Shown: positions 32,601 to 40,775 of the stretch, one piece after another
Position numbering within the stretch: the stretch's first letter is position 1
How the letters are laid out: every line of letters begins with the position of its first letter
Source: Peptoniphilus duerdenii ATCC BAA-1640
Lineage (GTDB): Bacteria > Bacillota > Clostridia > Tissierellales > Peptoniphilaceae
Reading direction: 5' to 3'
Assembly: GCF_000146345.1 (NCBI RefSeq)
Contig: NZ_GL397071.1
Coordinates: forward strand, 885,868-926,642
Length of the DNA stretch: 40,775 bases
The notes under the pieces: model-generated
What the model saw: only the letters and a program-made list of their open reading frames with translations
Database searches by the model: none
Told to the model about the DNA's origin: nothing
Translations under genes and position numbers: made by a program

Positions 32601-33467
32601 ATGAAGAAGATTTTAGGACACATATTAAATGGCGTCGGCAAATTTATAGAAGTATTTTTAAATATAATTATATTTATGGTTGAACTTGCAACATCATTTT
32701 TCAATGGAATTAAACAGATGTTAGCAGCCCTATTCTTGGGAGGGGGATGTCTACTTATATTTTTCTTTTTAAATCCTATAGTTTTATATTCAGTCACAAG
32801 AAACAAGTACATCATGACCATCATATTTCTATCATTGGTGGTGCCTATCTTGGGAGTAAAGGGCGTAAGTTACTTAAAATATATTCAGTACATGGCGACG
32901 GAATATTTCTACGACAGGGCGGATTACTACCTACATGGAAAGAAGAGAACCTTTGACAAGATTTCTGACTACGGCAAAAAATATAAGGCGCATATCGAAG
33001 AACTTGAAAGACTTAGAAGGCAGAAGGAACAGGAAGAAAGAGAAAAAGAATTTGAAGAGAGATTTAATTCTTCATTTGGCGGAACCTACTACACCTTTGG
33101 CGACGATATAAACTTCGAAGATCTCTTTGGAGAAGGAGGATTCTTCGACGCATTCAATCGTGGCGGCTACTACTATAATCAAGGAAACTATCAAGGAAAT
33201 TATGGTGGAAGCCAAAATAGTCAGGGACAAAACTATACGGGCATTGGATTTAAACAGTCCTACGAAGAAGCTATTAGAATTCTTGGTTTGAGCACAGACG
33301 CAGATAAGTACGAAATAAAATTAAAGTACAGACAGCTTGCTAAGAAGTACCATCCCGATTTGAATAAGGAAGAGGGAGCCAAGGAAATGTTTCAAAAGAT
33401 AAATAACGCTTATGAATTTTTAAGCGATGAAAATATAGAGAGATACAAGAGAATAAAAGAACAATAG
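32601..33467 (+). CDS. Membrane-anchored J-domain (DnaJ-like) protein
   Basis: A 288-residue protein with two long hydrophobic stretches (about 15-62 and 67-90), a charged coiled segment (125-155), a Gly/Tyr/Asn-rich linker (158-215) and a C-terminal J domain (about 220-288) with an intact HPD (251-253). The J domain faces the cytoplasm and should recruit and stimulate an Hsp70 at the membrane. ATG 32601 follows GAGGTG; the GTG of that site (32595) is in frame, but I regard it as part of the ribosome binding site. The next Hsp70 gene, 1.8 kb downstream, could be its partner, as could the housekeeping DnaK. Confidence 0.88.
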   Translation: MKKILGHILNGVGKFIEVFLNIIIFMVELATSFFNGIKQMLAALFLGGGCLLIFFFLNPIVLYSVTRNKYIMTIIFLSLVVPILGVKGVSYLKYIQYMATEYFYDRADYYLHGKKRTFDKISDYGKKYKAHIEELERLRRQKEQEEREKEFEERFNSSFGGTYYTFGDDINFEDLFGEGGFFDAFNRGGYYYNQGNYQGNYGGSQNSQGQNYTGIGFKQSYEEAIRILGLSTDADKYEIKLKYRQLAKKYHPDLNKEEGAKEMFQKINNAYEFLSDENIERYKRIKEQ

Positions 33468-33476
33468 GGAGGAATT

Positions 33477-34640
33477 ATGAAAGATTTTATTTTCGATGTA
33501 AAGACAAAGATTTTATTCGGTGAAGACCAACTTGAAAATCTAGGAAGAGAAATTAAAAAATATGGAAATAAGGTTCTACTTTGTTACGGAACTGGCTCCA
33601 TAAAGAAGAATGGTATCTATGATGATATCGTAGGAGAACTAAAGAAGGACGGAATCGAATACTTTGAACTTGCGGGAATCGAACCAAACCCAAGGGTTGA
33701 CTCTGCAAGAGAAGGAATAAGATTAGTAAGAGAACATGGCATCAGCTTCATCCTAGCAGTGGGCGGTGGATCCACCATCGACTGTGCAAAATTAATCGCC
33801 GGCGGATATAAATTGGACTGCGACCCATGGAATATACTGACTGGTAAAGCGAAGATAGAAGAAGCACTACCAATAGGAGTTGTGCTTACCCTATCAGCAA
33901 CAGGATCAGAAATGGATGACAGCGCAGTAATAACAAATTTAGAAACCAAGGAAAAACTTGCCTTTGCAAATGCCCATGTACTACCAAAATTTGCCCTTAT
34001 GAATCCTAAATATACATTCACAGTTCCAAAGTATCATACAGCTGCAGGAACAGCAGATATAATGAGCCACACCATGGAAAACTACTTCACATTAGATGAC
34101 TGCTACTTCCAAGACGGAGTTGCAGAAGCAATTCTAAAAACCTGCGTTAAGTACGGAAGACGTGCAATGGACGAACCAGAAAATTACGAAGCAAGAGCAA
34201 ACTTGATGTGGGCATCAACCTGGGCAATAAACGGACTACTTTCAACAGGTAAATCTGCAGACTGGTCAGTGCATCCAATTGAACACGAAGTATCAGCATA
34301 TTTCGACATCACCCACGGAGTAGGACTAGCAATCATCACACCAAGATGGCTCGAATATTGCATGAATGAAGAAACCACACCTAAGATTGCAAGATTTGCA
34401 AGAGAAGTATTTGAAGTAGAAGAAAGAGATGACAAGAAAGCAGCAGAACTAGGAATCCTTGCCCTATATAAATTCTTTGAATCGCTAGATATTCCAATGC
34501 ACTTAAGAGATACAGGAGTAACAGAAGACAAACTAGAAGAAATGGCAAAGATGACCATAGAACATAAGAGAAGAAATATCAGAGGATTTGTAGAACTTTC
34601 AGAAGAAGCAGTACTAGAAATCCTAAGAAAATCATTTTAA
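33477..34640 (+). CDS. Iron-containing alcohol dehydrogenase (butanol dehydrogenase-like)
   Basis: NAD(P)H-dependent, group III (iron-activated) dehydrogenase of 387 residues that interconverts an aldehyde and an alcohol in fermentation. Nucleotide-binding GGGSTIDCAK (about 97-106), ATGSEMDD, and the metal ligands in TADIMSHTMENYF and HPIEHEVSAYFDITHGVGLA (Asp and three His) are visible. Its sequence style matches the BdhA/BdhB/YugJ clade. GGAGG precedes ATG 33477. It closes the decarboxylase-metallopeptidase-J-domain operon and is followed by a strong terminator. Confidence 0.92.
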   Translation: MKDFIFDVKTKILFGEDQLENLGREIKKYGNKVLLCYGTGSIKKNGIYDDIVGELKKDGIEYFELAGIEPNPRVDSAREGIRLVREHGISFILAVGGGSTIDCAKLIAGGYKLDCDPWNILTGKAKIEEALPIGVVLTLSATGSEMDDSAVITNLETKEKLAFANAHVLPKFALMNPKYTFTVPKYHTAAGTADIMSHTMENYFTLDDCYFQDGVAEAILKTCVKYGRRAMDEPENYEARANLMWASTWAINGLLSTGKSADWSVHPIEHEVSAYFDITHGVGLAIITPRWLEYCMNEETTPKIARFAREVFEVEERDDKKAAELGILALYKFFESLDIPMHLRDTGVTEDKLEEMAKMTIEHKRRNIRGFVELSEEAVLEILRKSF

Positions 34641-34647
34641 TAAAAAA

Positions 34648-34677
34648 ACTGTCTCAATAAAGAGGCAGTTTTTTTAT
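34648..34677 (+). terminator. Intrinsic terminator after the alcohol dehydrogenase gene
   Basis: AACTGTCTC (34648-34656) pairs with GAGGCAGTT (34662-34670), then a T run. A very similar hairpin ends the last operon of the window (40542-40572). Confidence 0.88.
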
Positions 34678-34683
34678 GCAAGT

Positions 34684-34839
34684 CTAGCTAGGCTTGTATT
34701 TTTTATTTAATCTTTCTTTTTTTAAATTTTTTAGACTGTCGAATAAAAATATACTTACACTTAGCCCAACGAATAGAAACATATATGCATGGAGTCTGGT
34801 GAACACTTCGTTATAGAAAAAACATCTGCCTTTTATCAT
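34684..34839 (-). other. Possible small membrane protein or gene remnant
   Basis: A 51-codon frame on the minus strand encodes a basic N-terminus, a hydrophobic stretch (MFLFVGLSVSIFLF, residues 20-33) and a lysine-rich tail, the layout of a small single-pass membrane protein. There is no Shine-Dalgarno before the ATG at 34839 and no promoter I can point to. It may equally be the C-terminal remnant of a decayed gene. Confidence 0.25.
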
Positions 34840-35182
34840 TGATGATGCTTTTTATATCTTCTTGCTCTCTTTTAATTTAGAAGAATTAAAAAACAAAATA
34901 CCAATGACCAGGTAATTCTAAAACATATAACCGCAATTGGATTAATATTTGAAAATATGGACAAATATATTGACAAAATCCCTCAGATTATCAAACAAAA
35001 TAAAACTAATAAAGTTGACTCCAAAATAACGCCTCGAATATTAATATTAATTAAGTCTTTAAAATTTAATCATAATAAAAAATTTTAATCGATGCAACAA
35101 AATGTAAAATTATAAAAATAGTAACTTTAAGTTTAAATTTTATTAAAATATTCCGTTTTATTTAATGAAAAAGTCATAATTC
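34840..35182. other. AT-rich region, possible decayed gene
   Basis: A 70-codon stretch without stops runs on the plus strand from 34876 to 35085, with its only ATG at 34957 and no ribosome binding site. The neighbouring frame just upstream reads PFIIDDAFYIFLLSFNLEEL before a stop. Joined by one frameshift, the two give about 95 residues of plausible protein. This suggests, weakly, a degenerate gene. I see no other feature. Confidence 0.25.
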
Positions 35183-35211
35183 TTGACTTTAAAAATGCGT
35201 ATATATATTAT
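35183..35211 (+). promoter_or_regulatory. Promoter of the Hsp70-like gene
   Basis: TTGACT (35183-35188), 17 bases, TATTAT (35206-35211), five of six matches in each box. I see no CIRCE element (TTAGCACTC-N9-GAGTGCTAA) or CtsR site, so this Hsp70 does not look like a HrcA or CtsR target. Confidence 0.6.
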
Positions 35212-35247
35212 ATAGATAAGTTTAATATATTAATAAGGAGCTTTACT

Positions 35248-36753
35248 ATGAAAATAGGAATAGACTTAGGAACTACTAACTGCTGTGTTGCATATATTGA
35301 TAAAGAAGGCAATCCGCAAATAGTTCCTAATGATGAAGGAGATAGAACCACACCATCAGTTATATTCTTTGATGAAGACCATGTAGTAGTAGGAATGGCG
35401 GCAAAGGAAGAAGCTGGAATAAATCCGGAAAACACAATTTCATACATCAAAAGACAGATGGGAGATGAGTCCTTTAAATTTCCAAGAGGCGACGACTATC
35501 TAACTCCAGAAGATTTATCTGCAATCATTTTAAAAAAATTAAAGAATATGTCGGAAGATTATCTCGGAGAAGAAGTAGATTCTGTGGTAATAACAGTACC
35601 AGCATACTTCAATGACGCTCAGAGAAAAGCTACCCAGGACGCTGCAAATATAGCAGGTTTAAAAGTTTTAAAAATTATAAATGAACCGACTGCGGCAGCA
35701 CTTGCTTACGGAGTTAATAATAAATCTGAAGATCAAAATATAATGATTTATGACCTTGGAGGCGGAACTTTTGATGCCGTTGCAATGGAGCTAAGAGGGG
35801 GTAATTTAAGAGTATTATCTACTAATGGGAACAAACAGTTGGGTGGATTTGACTTTGACAATGCTCTATTGGGATATGTAATTGAAAAGATAGAAGAAAA
35901 ATATGATGTTGACCTATACGATGATGAATATGCCATAGAATATTTGAGAGAAAAAGTTGAAGATGCTAAGAAAGCCCTATCTTCAAAATCAAAGACAAAT
36001 ATTGTAATAAATTATGAAAATATAAGAGACAAAATCGAGATAACCCAAGAAATATTTAACGACCTAATCAGAAGTGATGTGAGAAGAACCTGTGACATGA
36101 TGAACTTCACATTAGAAGATGCAGGCTTAACCTGGGACCAAGTGGACAAGACTATATTTGTAGGAGGATCTTCAAGAATCAAGCTAGTAAGGGAAATGGT
36201 TGAAGAACTAATAGGTAAGAAGCCATCATTGGAACTAAACCCGGACGAGGTTGTTGCAATAGGTGCAGCAATTCAGGCCAATCTAATAGAAAGTGATGAA
36301 AACGCAAACGAACATCTCTCAGGAATAGAAATAATAGACGTTAACTCTCACTCTCTTGGAATTGTTGTGCTAAACGAGGAAAAAGAAAATGTAAATTGCA
36401 TAATAATTAAAAAAGATTCTCCGCTTCCTTGTTCAGTGACTTCAAGTTTTTTTTCCACCGTTGAAAACCAAGGATTCATAGACATAGGAGTCGTAGAAGG
36501 AGAAGAAGAGGATCTTAATTATTGTTCAATAGTAAGTGAAATGACAGTAAGACTTCCAGAGGTGCAAAGACCAATAGGATCTGAATTTCTAGTAACATAC
36601 TCCTATGATACTGACGGTATAATACATGTAGATATTTTTGACTCAGCAAGTCAAACATTTATGCAGTCTATAGATATTGAGAGAAAGTCAAATTTATCTA
36701 AACAGGAAATAATTGAAAAGAAAGATAAGATTTCAAATTTAGAGATTGAATAG
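35248..36753 (+). CDS. Hsp70-family chaperone lacking the lid domain
   Basis: A 501-residue Hsp70 paralogue. The ATPase domain (1-360) is intact: GIDLGTTNC (4-12), [13 protein letters not shown] (117-129), YDLGGGTFD (168-176) and FVGGSSRI (304-311). The interdomain linker reads [13 protein letters not shown], diverged from DnaK's DVTPLSLGI. A beta-sandwich substrate domain (about 368-480) is present, but the helical lid (over 100 residues in DnaK) is missing; the chain ends with about 20 charged residues. It is therefore a specialised Hsp70, not the housekeeping DnaK. There is no grpE or dnaJ in the usual arrangement. AAGGAG precedes ATG 35248. The next gene starts 7 bases after the stop. Confidence 0.9.
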   Translation: MKIGIDLGTTNCCVAYIDKEGNPQIVPNDEGDRTTPSVIFFDEDHVVVGMAAKEEAGINPENTISYIKRQMGDESFKFPRGDDYLTPEDLSAIILKKLKNMSEDYLGEEVDSVVITVPAYFNDAQRKATQDAANIAGLKVLKIINEPTAAALAYGVNNKSEDQNIMIYDLGGGTFDAVAMELRGGNLRVLSTNGNKQLGGFDFDNALLGYVIEKIEEKYDVDLYDDEYAIEYLREKVEDAKKALSSKSKTNIVINYENIRDKIEITQEIFNDLIRSDVRRTCDMMNFTLEDAGLTWDQVDKTIFVGGSSRIKLVREMVEELIGKKPSLELNPDEVVAIGAAIQANLIESDENANEHLSGIEIIDVNSHSLGIVVLNEEKENVNCIIIKKDSPLPCSVTSSFFSTVENQGFIDIGVVEGEEEDLNYCSIVSEMTVRLPEVQRPIGSEFLVTYSYDTDGIIHVDIFDSASQTFMQSIDIERKSNLSKQEIIEKKDKISNLEIE

Positions 36754-36760
36754 GTGAAAT

Positions 36761-37975
36761 ATGAAAAATTATTTTGAATTATTAAATTTAAATATAGATG
36801 CAAGTAGAGAAGAAATACTTGAGCATCTAAACTCTGAACTTAAGAAACAAACCAGAAGAGCGAACCATTTTGACACGAAAATTAGAGCTGAAGCAGAAGA
36901 AATGGTGAAGATTATTTCTGAAGCAATCGACATATTCAAAGATGAAGGCAGTTATAAAAATTATTTAAACGAAATTAATCCTCCTGTTGAAGAAAAAGCA
37001 GATAATAGACCAGAATTAACTGTCGATAAAACTATAGACATGATAGAAAGTAGCATCGGCACAACGTTGTTTGAAGTGCGTGATATGCTTATATATTGCG
37101 AAAGCATGGCTCCAAACTATAAGAGAACATGGTATGTATATGCAAGATATTGTGAAGCTTTAAATGATTTTAAAGGACAAGAAGAAGCCTGCAGGAAACT
37201 TCTAAAAATAGATCCTAACGATTACTGGGCGCATTTCACACTATTTAAAATTTATAGATACAACATTTCAAATACGGCAGAAGCTAGAAAAATGTTTGAA
37301 TTTCTATATAATCCAATAAAAAATAAAGAAACAGCATATGCTTACTACTATAAAACTCACATGGAATTTATAAACAAAAACTTTGATGAAGCACTTAAAT
37401 ATGCAAAACTCGCGAAAAAAGTTTCGGGAAATGCTTCTACTGTAATTGGGGAATTGAGCATTGAACCTTATAAATTTGAAATAAACAGTATAGAATGGGA
37501 CAAGACTCTGGGAGATATTTATTATTGGAGAGCAACTAGGCTTTTTGAAGGAGATAATCACCTAACTTCTGAGGAAGACGCATTACAATATAAGAAAGAA
37601 ATTGAACTTTCTCTAGAACACTTTGACTCACCATCAGGAAGACAAAACTTAGAAACTGTAAATAATATACTAAAAGTTCAACAGACATATCCTGCAATAT
37701 TACCTACGATTTATTCAGTTATAACTTTTTTCGTAATGATAGTAATATTAGGTGGTCTACTTGAAATTTGCGAAGTATTTCTTCCAAAATTCATATTCTT
37801 AGCAATAAACAAGATAGCAAATAGCTTACCATTCCTAATATTATTAATTGTGCTAATATTTAGATTCTTCTTTAAAAATAGAAAATTAAGAGGTTATGAT
37901 CTTCAAGCGGGCATTGTATACAATACAAACCCATATAAGCTAAAACTGCTAAGAGCCCTTAAGCTTAAAAAATAA
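36761..37975 (+). CDS. Membrane TPR protein with degenerate J-like N-terminus
   Basis: Not a family I can name. In 404 residues the N-terminus (about 3-70) reads like a J domain (YFELLNLNIDASREEILEHL, then a second long helix), but the HPD loop is absent, the equivalent stretch being RRANHFD. A helical repeat region follows (about 105-300), with TPR-like units such as CRKLLKIDPNDYWAHFTLFK and ALKYAKLAKK. Two or three hydrophobic helices lie near the C-terminus (about 314-337 and 343-370), then a short basic tail. It is cotranscribed with the lidless Hsp70, so it likely anchors that Hsp70 at the membrane and presents clients. A J-like fold without HPD may bind Hsp70 without stimulating it. All of this is inference. 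Confidence 0.75.
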   Translation: MKNYFELLNLNIDASREEILEHLNSELKKQTRRANHFDTKIRAEAEEMVKIISEAIDIFKDEGSYKNYLNEINPPVEEKADNRPELTVDKTIDMIESSIGTTLFEVRDMLIYCESMAPNYKRTWYVYARYCEALNDFKGQEEACRKLLKIDPNDYWAHFTLFKIYRYNISNTAEARKMFEFLYNPIKNKETAYAYYYKTHMEFINKNFDEALKYAKLAKKVSGNASTVIGELSIEPYKFEINSIEWDKTLGDIYYWRATRLFEGDNHLTSEEDALQYKKEIELSLEHFDSPSGRQNLETVNNILKVQQTYPAILPTIYSVITFFVMIVILGGLLEICEVFLPKFIFLAINKIANSLPFLILLIVLIFRFFFKNRKLRGYDLQAGIVYNTNPYKLKLLRALKLKK

Positions 37976-37988
37976 AAATATTTAAGAC

Positions 37989-38052
37989 TTGAGTATTTAG
38001 TATGAGTAAATTATTTTGATGAATAAGAATGGATCCTGATCCATTCTTTTTT
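37989..38052 (+). promoter_or_regulatory. Terminator-like hairpin with weak promoter before the AAA+ gene
   Basis: AAGAATGGATC (38025-38035) pairs perfectly with GATCCATTCTT (38038-38048) and runs into six T, an intrinsic terminator by form. The AAGGAG of the next gene follows at once (38053). A weak promoter, TTGAGT (37989-37994), 17 bases, TATTTT (38012-38017), would start RNA right at the hairpin. It either ends the Hsp70 transcript, attenuates it, or protects the 5' end of a separate AAA+ transcript. Confidence 0.55.
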
Positions 38053-38063
38053 AAGGAGAAAAT

Positions 38064-40256
38064 ATGCAAAACACAAGTAGAAAAGTACTGGACTCATTGG
38101 AACTTAGACTTGAATCCACAAATTTGCAATCATTTTTAGAACATTTGGATAAGTTGAAAAATGATATAACAGAAGATGAGTACCTATATTTAAAAGCAAA
38201 AAGCTATTTTTTAAACGAAGATTTAGAAGAAGCAAAGAAATATTTAGAATTAATTTCAAATAATGATTTAAAAAAATATGAACTTCTAAGTGAAATCTAC
38301 TATATACAGAAAGATGCTGCCAACCTAGGGAGAATCTACGAAAAGGTAAGAAATCTATTTAGCGAAGATGAATTAAGAAAAATTAGTCTTAGAAATCTTA
38401 TTTTAAAAAGAGATTTTAACGAAGTTGAAAAAATAATAGATCAATATCCTGATAACGGGTTTGAAATTCTCAAAATGGACTATTACTATGGCAGTAACAA
38501 GCATGAAGCTTTGAAGAAACTTGCAAGATCGACCATGCTTAAGAAGAGAAACTCAAAAGAAGCAGATGTGGCAAATGAATACTTGCAAAAGATAAAGATG
38601 GTTAAACAAAATGAAGAAACCATAGATTCAGAATTAAATGAGCCATTAGAAAAGCTAAACAAATTAATAGGTCTAGGTTCTGTGAAGATTGAAATAAATA
38701 AAATCATAAGCCAGATAAAATTTGAGCAGAAGAGGAAGCAAGCAGGGATTATTAATAAAAATAAACAATCATATCACATGGCTTTCTATGGAAATCCTGG
38801 AACTGGTAAGACTACTGTGGCGAGGCTTTTGGGAGATATTTTTAAATCTCTTGGAATTTTGGAAAAGGGTCATCTTGTTGAAGTAGACAGGGGGGACCTA
38901 GTTCAACAGTATATAGGAGCTACTGCAATTAAGACTGCGGAAGTTATAGAAGAGGCAATGGGTGGAATACTATTTATAGATGAAGCCTATAGCTTGGCAT
39001 CTGGAGGAGAAAATGATTTTGGGCCTGAAGCAATAGCTACATTACTTAAAGCTATGGAAGATAAGAGGGACGAATTCATAGTTATACTTGCCGGATATAC
39101 TGATGAGATGAGAGAACTTTTAAAAACAAATCCAGGTCTTAAGTCTAGAATAAATATGGAAATCAACTTCGAAGACTACAATGACGAAGAACTTATGGAG
39201 ATAGCAAGATTAATAGCAAAGGATAATCAGTTTATAATAAGCTCAGATGGAGAAAAAGCATTTAAGAAGAAGATAGCCAAGGAGCAGATGCAAGAATTCT
39301 TTGCAAATGGTAGAAGTGTGAGAAATTTAATCGAAGACGCAATAAAGACCAAGGCTTTAAATATTGGATCTAGAATAGCAACGAGAGAGGAACTTACTAC
39401 CTTGTACTCTTTGGACTTTGGAATAGATCCAAGTGAATGTGAAGAAGAAACATTGGAAGCTGCAATGGAAGAACTTAACTCTCTTATAGGTTTGAGCAGT
39501 GTCAAGAAACAGATTACAGGAATAAAAAATGAAGTTCTATATGATAAGCTCGTTGAAGAAAAGACAGGCAAGAAATACAATAGGTCTTACCACATGGCAT
39601 TTACAGGAAATCCTGGAACAGGGAAGACTACAGTTGCAAAAATAATGGGAAAAATATTTTACAATATGGGAATTCTTGCCACACCAAAGGTAGTTGAAGC
39701 TCAAAGATCTGATTTAGTTGCGGGATATATTGGACAGACAGCGATAAAGACAAGAGATATTTGTAAGTCGGCCTATGGAGGAATACTATTTGTAGATGAG
39801 GCGTATGACTTAGCTTCTGGAGGAGAAAATGATTTTGGGAAAGAGGCTATAGCAACATTAATCCAAGAAATGGAAAACAATAGAGATAGGCTTGTAGTAA
39901 TATTTGCAGGATATACAAACGAAATGGCGGGACTTTTCGATACGAACCCAGGACTAAAATCAAGAGTCACTCAAATAATAGAATTCCAAGATTATAACGA
40001 AGATGAATTACTAGAAATCTACAAATCTTTAACAAATGCTCAAGGATTCTATAGCGACAAAGAAACTGAAGAAATTATTTATAACTACTTTAAACATCTA
40101 TGTCAAAACAAGGATAGGCATTTTGGAAACGGAAGAGAAGCGAGAAATTTCTTTGAAAAAGTTATTTTAGAGCTTAAGTCTAGAGTTATAGAAGAACGTA
40201 GTGATGAAATCAACCACATAACGAAAGCTGACGTACAAAATGTAATTGGAGGATAG
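38064..40256 (+). CDS. Tandem AAA+ ATPase of the CbxX/CfqX (SpoVK-like) family
   Basis: A 730-residue ATPase with a helical, repeat-like N-terminal region (1-190) and two complete AAA+ modules of the CbbX/SpoVK/EccA type. Module 1: GNPGTGKTT (243-251), Walker B ILFIDEA (302-308), AGYTDEM and a NPGLKSRI arginine-finger region. Module 2: GNPGTGKTT (515-523), ILFVDEA (574-580), AGYTNEM and NPGLKSRV. Both look active. Each carries the pore-type YIGATAIKT or YIGQTAIKT segment, so it should thread or remodel a protein partner as a hexamer. Related proteins act in sporulation (SpoVK), Rubisco activation (CbbX) and type VII secretion (EccA); none of those partners is seen here. AAGGAG precedes ATG 38064. 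Confidence 0.9.
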   Translation: MQNTSRKVLDSLELRLESTNLQSFLEHLDKLKNDITEDEYLYLKAKSYFLNEDLEEAKKYLELISNNDLKKYELLSEIYYIQKDAANLGRIYEKVRNLFSEDELRKISLRNLILKRDFNEVEKIIDQYPDNGFEILKMDYYYGSNKHEALKKLARSTMLKKRNSKEADVANEYLQKIKMVKQNEETIDSELNEPLEKLNKLIGLGSVKIEINKIISQIKFEQKRKQAGIINKNKQSYHMAFYGNPGTGKTTVARLLGDIFKSLGILEKGHLVEVDRGDLVQQYIGATAIKTAEVIEEAMGGILFIDEAYSLASGGENDFGPEAIATLLKAMEDKRDEFIVILAGYTDEMRELLKTNPGLKSRINMEINFEDYNDEELMEIARLIAKDNQFIISSDGEKAFKKKIAKEQMQEFFANGRSVRNLIEDAIKTKALNIGSRIATREELTTLYSLDFGIDPSECEEETLEAAMEELNSLIGLSSVKKQITGIKNEVLYDKLVEEKTGKKYNRSYHMAFTGNPGTGKTTVAKIMGKIFYNMGILATPKVVEAQRSDLVAGYIGQTAIKTRDICKSAYGGILFVDEAYDLASGGENDFGKEAIATLIQEMENNRDRLVVIFAGYTNEMAGLFDTNPGLKSRVTQIIEFQDYNEDELLEIYKSLTNAQGFYSDKETEEIIYNYFKHLCQNKDRHFGNGREARNFFEKVILELKSRVIEERSDEINHITKADVQNVIGG

Positions 40257-40257
40257 T

Positions 40258-40527
40258 ATGAAAGAAATATTAATGTTATTTTCATTAGGGATAAAATTTG
40301 TTCTCTTGATATTAAATATATTTTTATTCTTTTTATATGGATATGACAAATTTAAAGCATCATTTAAAATGTGGAGAGTTCCAGAAGCACTTCTTTTAAT
40401 TCTTGGAGCAGCTGGAGGAGGAATAGGTGGTTTCTTTGGAATGTTTCTATTTAGACACAAGATTAGGAAAGGATATTTCTATATAGCAAATTTTATAGGA
40501 GCCTTGATCGCTGCTAGATTTTTGTAA
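40258..40527 (+). CDS. DUF1294 family small membrane protein
   Basis: An 89-residue protein with three hydrophobic segments. LYGYDKFKA followed by WRVPEALLLILGAAGGGIGG and a MFLFRHKIRKGYF segment are the DUF1294 signature. Function unknown. The frame is open from TTG 40246, but GGAGG (40247-40251) points to ATG 40258, one base after the AAA+ stop. It is therefore the last gene of the AAA+ transcript. Confidence 0.88.
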   Translation: MKEILMLFSLGIKFVLLILNIFLFFLYGYDKFKASFKMWRVPEALLLILGAAGGGIGGFFGMFLFRHKIRKGYFYIANFIGALIAARFL

Positions 40528-40541
40528 ATTAAATTATTTAT

Positions 40542-40572
40542 AAACTGTTTCTATTAAGAGACAGTTTTTTTA
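40542..40572 (+). terminator. Intrinsic terminator closing the AAA+/DUF1294 unit
   Basis: AAACTGTTTCT (40542-40552) pairs with AGAGACAGTTT (40557-40567), one G-U pair, loop ATTA, then a T run. Confidence 0.88.
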
Positions 40573-40775
40573 ATTGCGTTATGAAAAGGATATCATACTC
40601 ATATATTTAAGATGCTAAAGCTTATTGTAAAAATCATAATATTATTATAATAATAAGTAAATGAAAAAAGCTAAAAACCGCAAAAAATAGTAAGATTTAA
40701 TTAACAAACAAATATTCAAATCAGACTTTAAACCGATAAAAGATAGCGAATAGCTAGAGTTTAAGAATAAAAATT
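40573..40775. other. AT-rich sequence to the window edge
   Basis: No open frame with a ribosome binding site and no recognisable RNA or repeat beyond simple AT-rich runs (for example ATAATATTATTATAATAAT at about 40636-40654). Confidence 0.5.

Noticed and set aside
35100-35247. CIRCE or CtsR operator before the Hsp70 gene
   Set aside because: Looked for TTAGCACTC-N9-GAGTGCTAA and GGTCAAA-type repeats; neither is present.
38064-40256. Type VII secretion locus based on the EccA-like AAA+ modules
   Set aside because: No EssC/EccC ATPase, WXG100 protein or other T7SS component lies in the window; the double AAA+ with an Hsp70 neighbour does not match a T7SS layout.

Overview
The window is AT-rich (roughly one third G+C by eye) and uses strong AGGAGG-type ribosome binding sites, intrinsic terminators and a T-box leader. 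It carries oxygen-sensitive 2-oxoacid:ferredoxin chemistry (a VOR-type oxidoreductase), a flavin-binding lipoprotein and peptide/amino-acid utilisation genes. Together these suggest a low-GC, anaerobic, amino-acid-fermenting Firmicute, most like the Tissierellia/Peptoniphilaceae group. The family assignment is an inference from gene content, not a search result. I see no rRNA, tRNA, CRISPR array, insertion sequence or phage gene; apart from clusters of short dispersed repeats and one possibly decayed patch this is ordinary chromosome.

Layout. 1-2690: a two-gene unit (SpoU/TrmH rRNA methyltransferase and a DUF6873 protein) flanked on both sides by diverged copies of a short intergenic repeat family. 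2690-6241: a zinc-uptake operon (ZinT-like lipoprotein, AdcA/ZnuA-like binding protein, ATPase, permease) behind a consensus promoter with two Fur/Zur-like inverted repeats. 6227-8442: thrS with its own promoter and a T-box leader. 8497-11346: an FMN-binding lipoprotein, then an M20 amidohydrolase with a KdgT-family permease. 11395-14062 (minus): polysaccharide deacetylase, YihY membrane protein and a DUF47 (PhoU-like) protein. 14126-19354 (plus): a small membrane protein with a duplicated segment, a Na/Pi cotransporter, hisS, an MscS channel and a YitT protein. 19672-22450: an amino-acid permease and an M18 aminopeptidase. 22492-27802 (minus): a cation/proton antiporter, then the five-gene VOR operon (P-loop NTPase, ferredoxin, alpha, TPP subunit, gamma subunit fused to a ferritin-like domain). 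28079-34640: nitroreductase; MFS transporter plus zinc-dependent phospholipase C-like protein (minus); then decarboxylase, HExxH metallopeptidase, membrane J-domain protein and iron-containing alcohol dehydrogenase (plus). 35183-40572: a compact set with a lidless Hsp70, a membrane TPR protein with a degenerate J-like N-terminus, a double AAA+ ATPase of the CbxX/SpoVK type and a small DUF1294 membrane protein.

How the genes work together. The zinc genes form one uptake pathway. The permease/peptidase genes, the VOR complex and the alcohol dehydrogenase fit import and fermentation of amino acids: transamination gives 2-oxoacids, VOR oxidises them to acyl-CoA with reduced ferredoxin, and reductants are disposed of through dehydrogenases and flavoproteins. 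The strongest candidate for an undescribed system is the 35-40 kb Hsp70 / membrane J-like TPR / tandem AAA+ cluster, which looks like a membrane-tethered protein-remodelling machine. The second is the fusion of the VOR gamma subunit to a ferritin-like domain whose metal site looks degraded.
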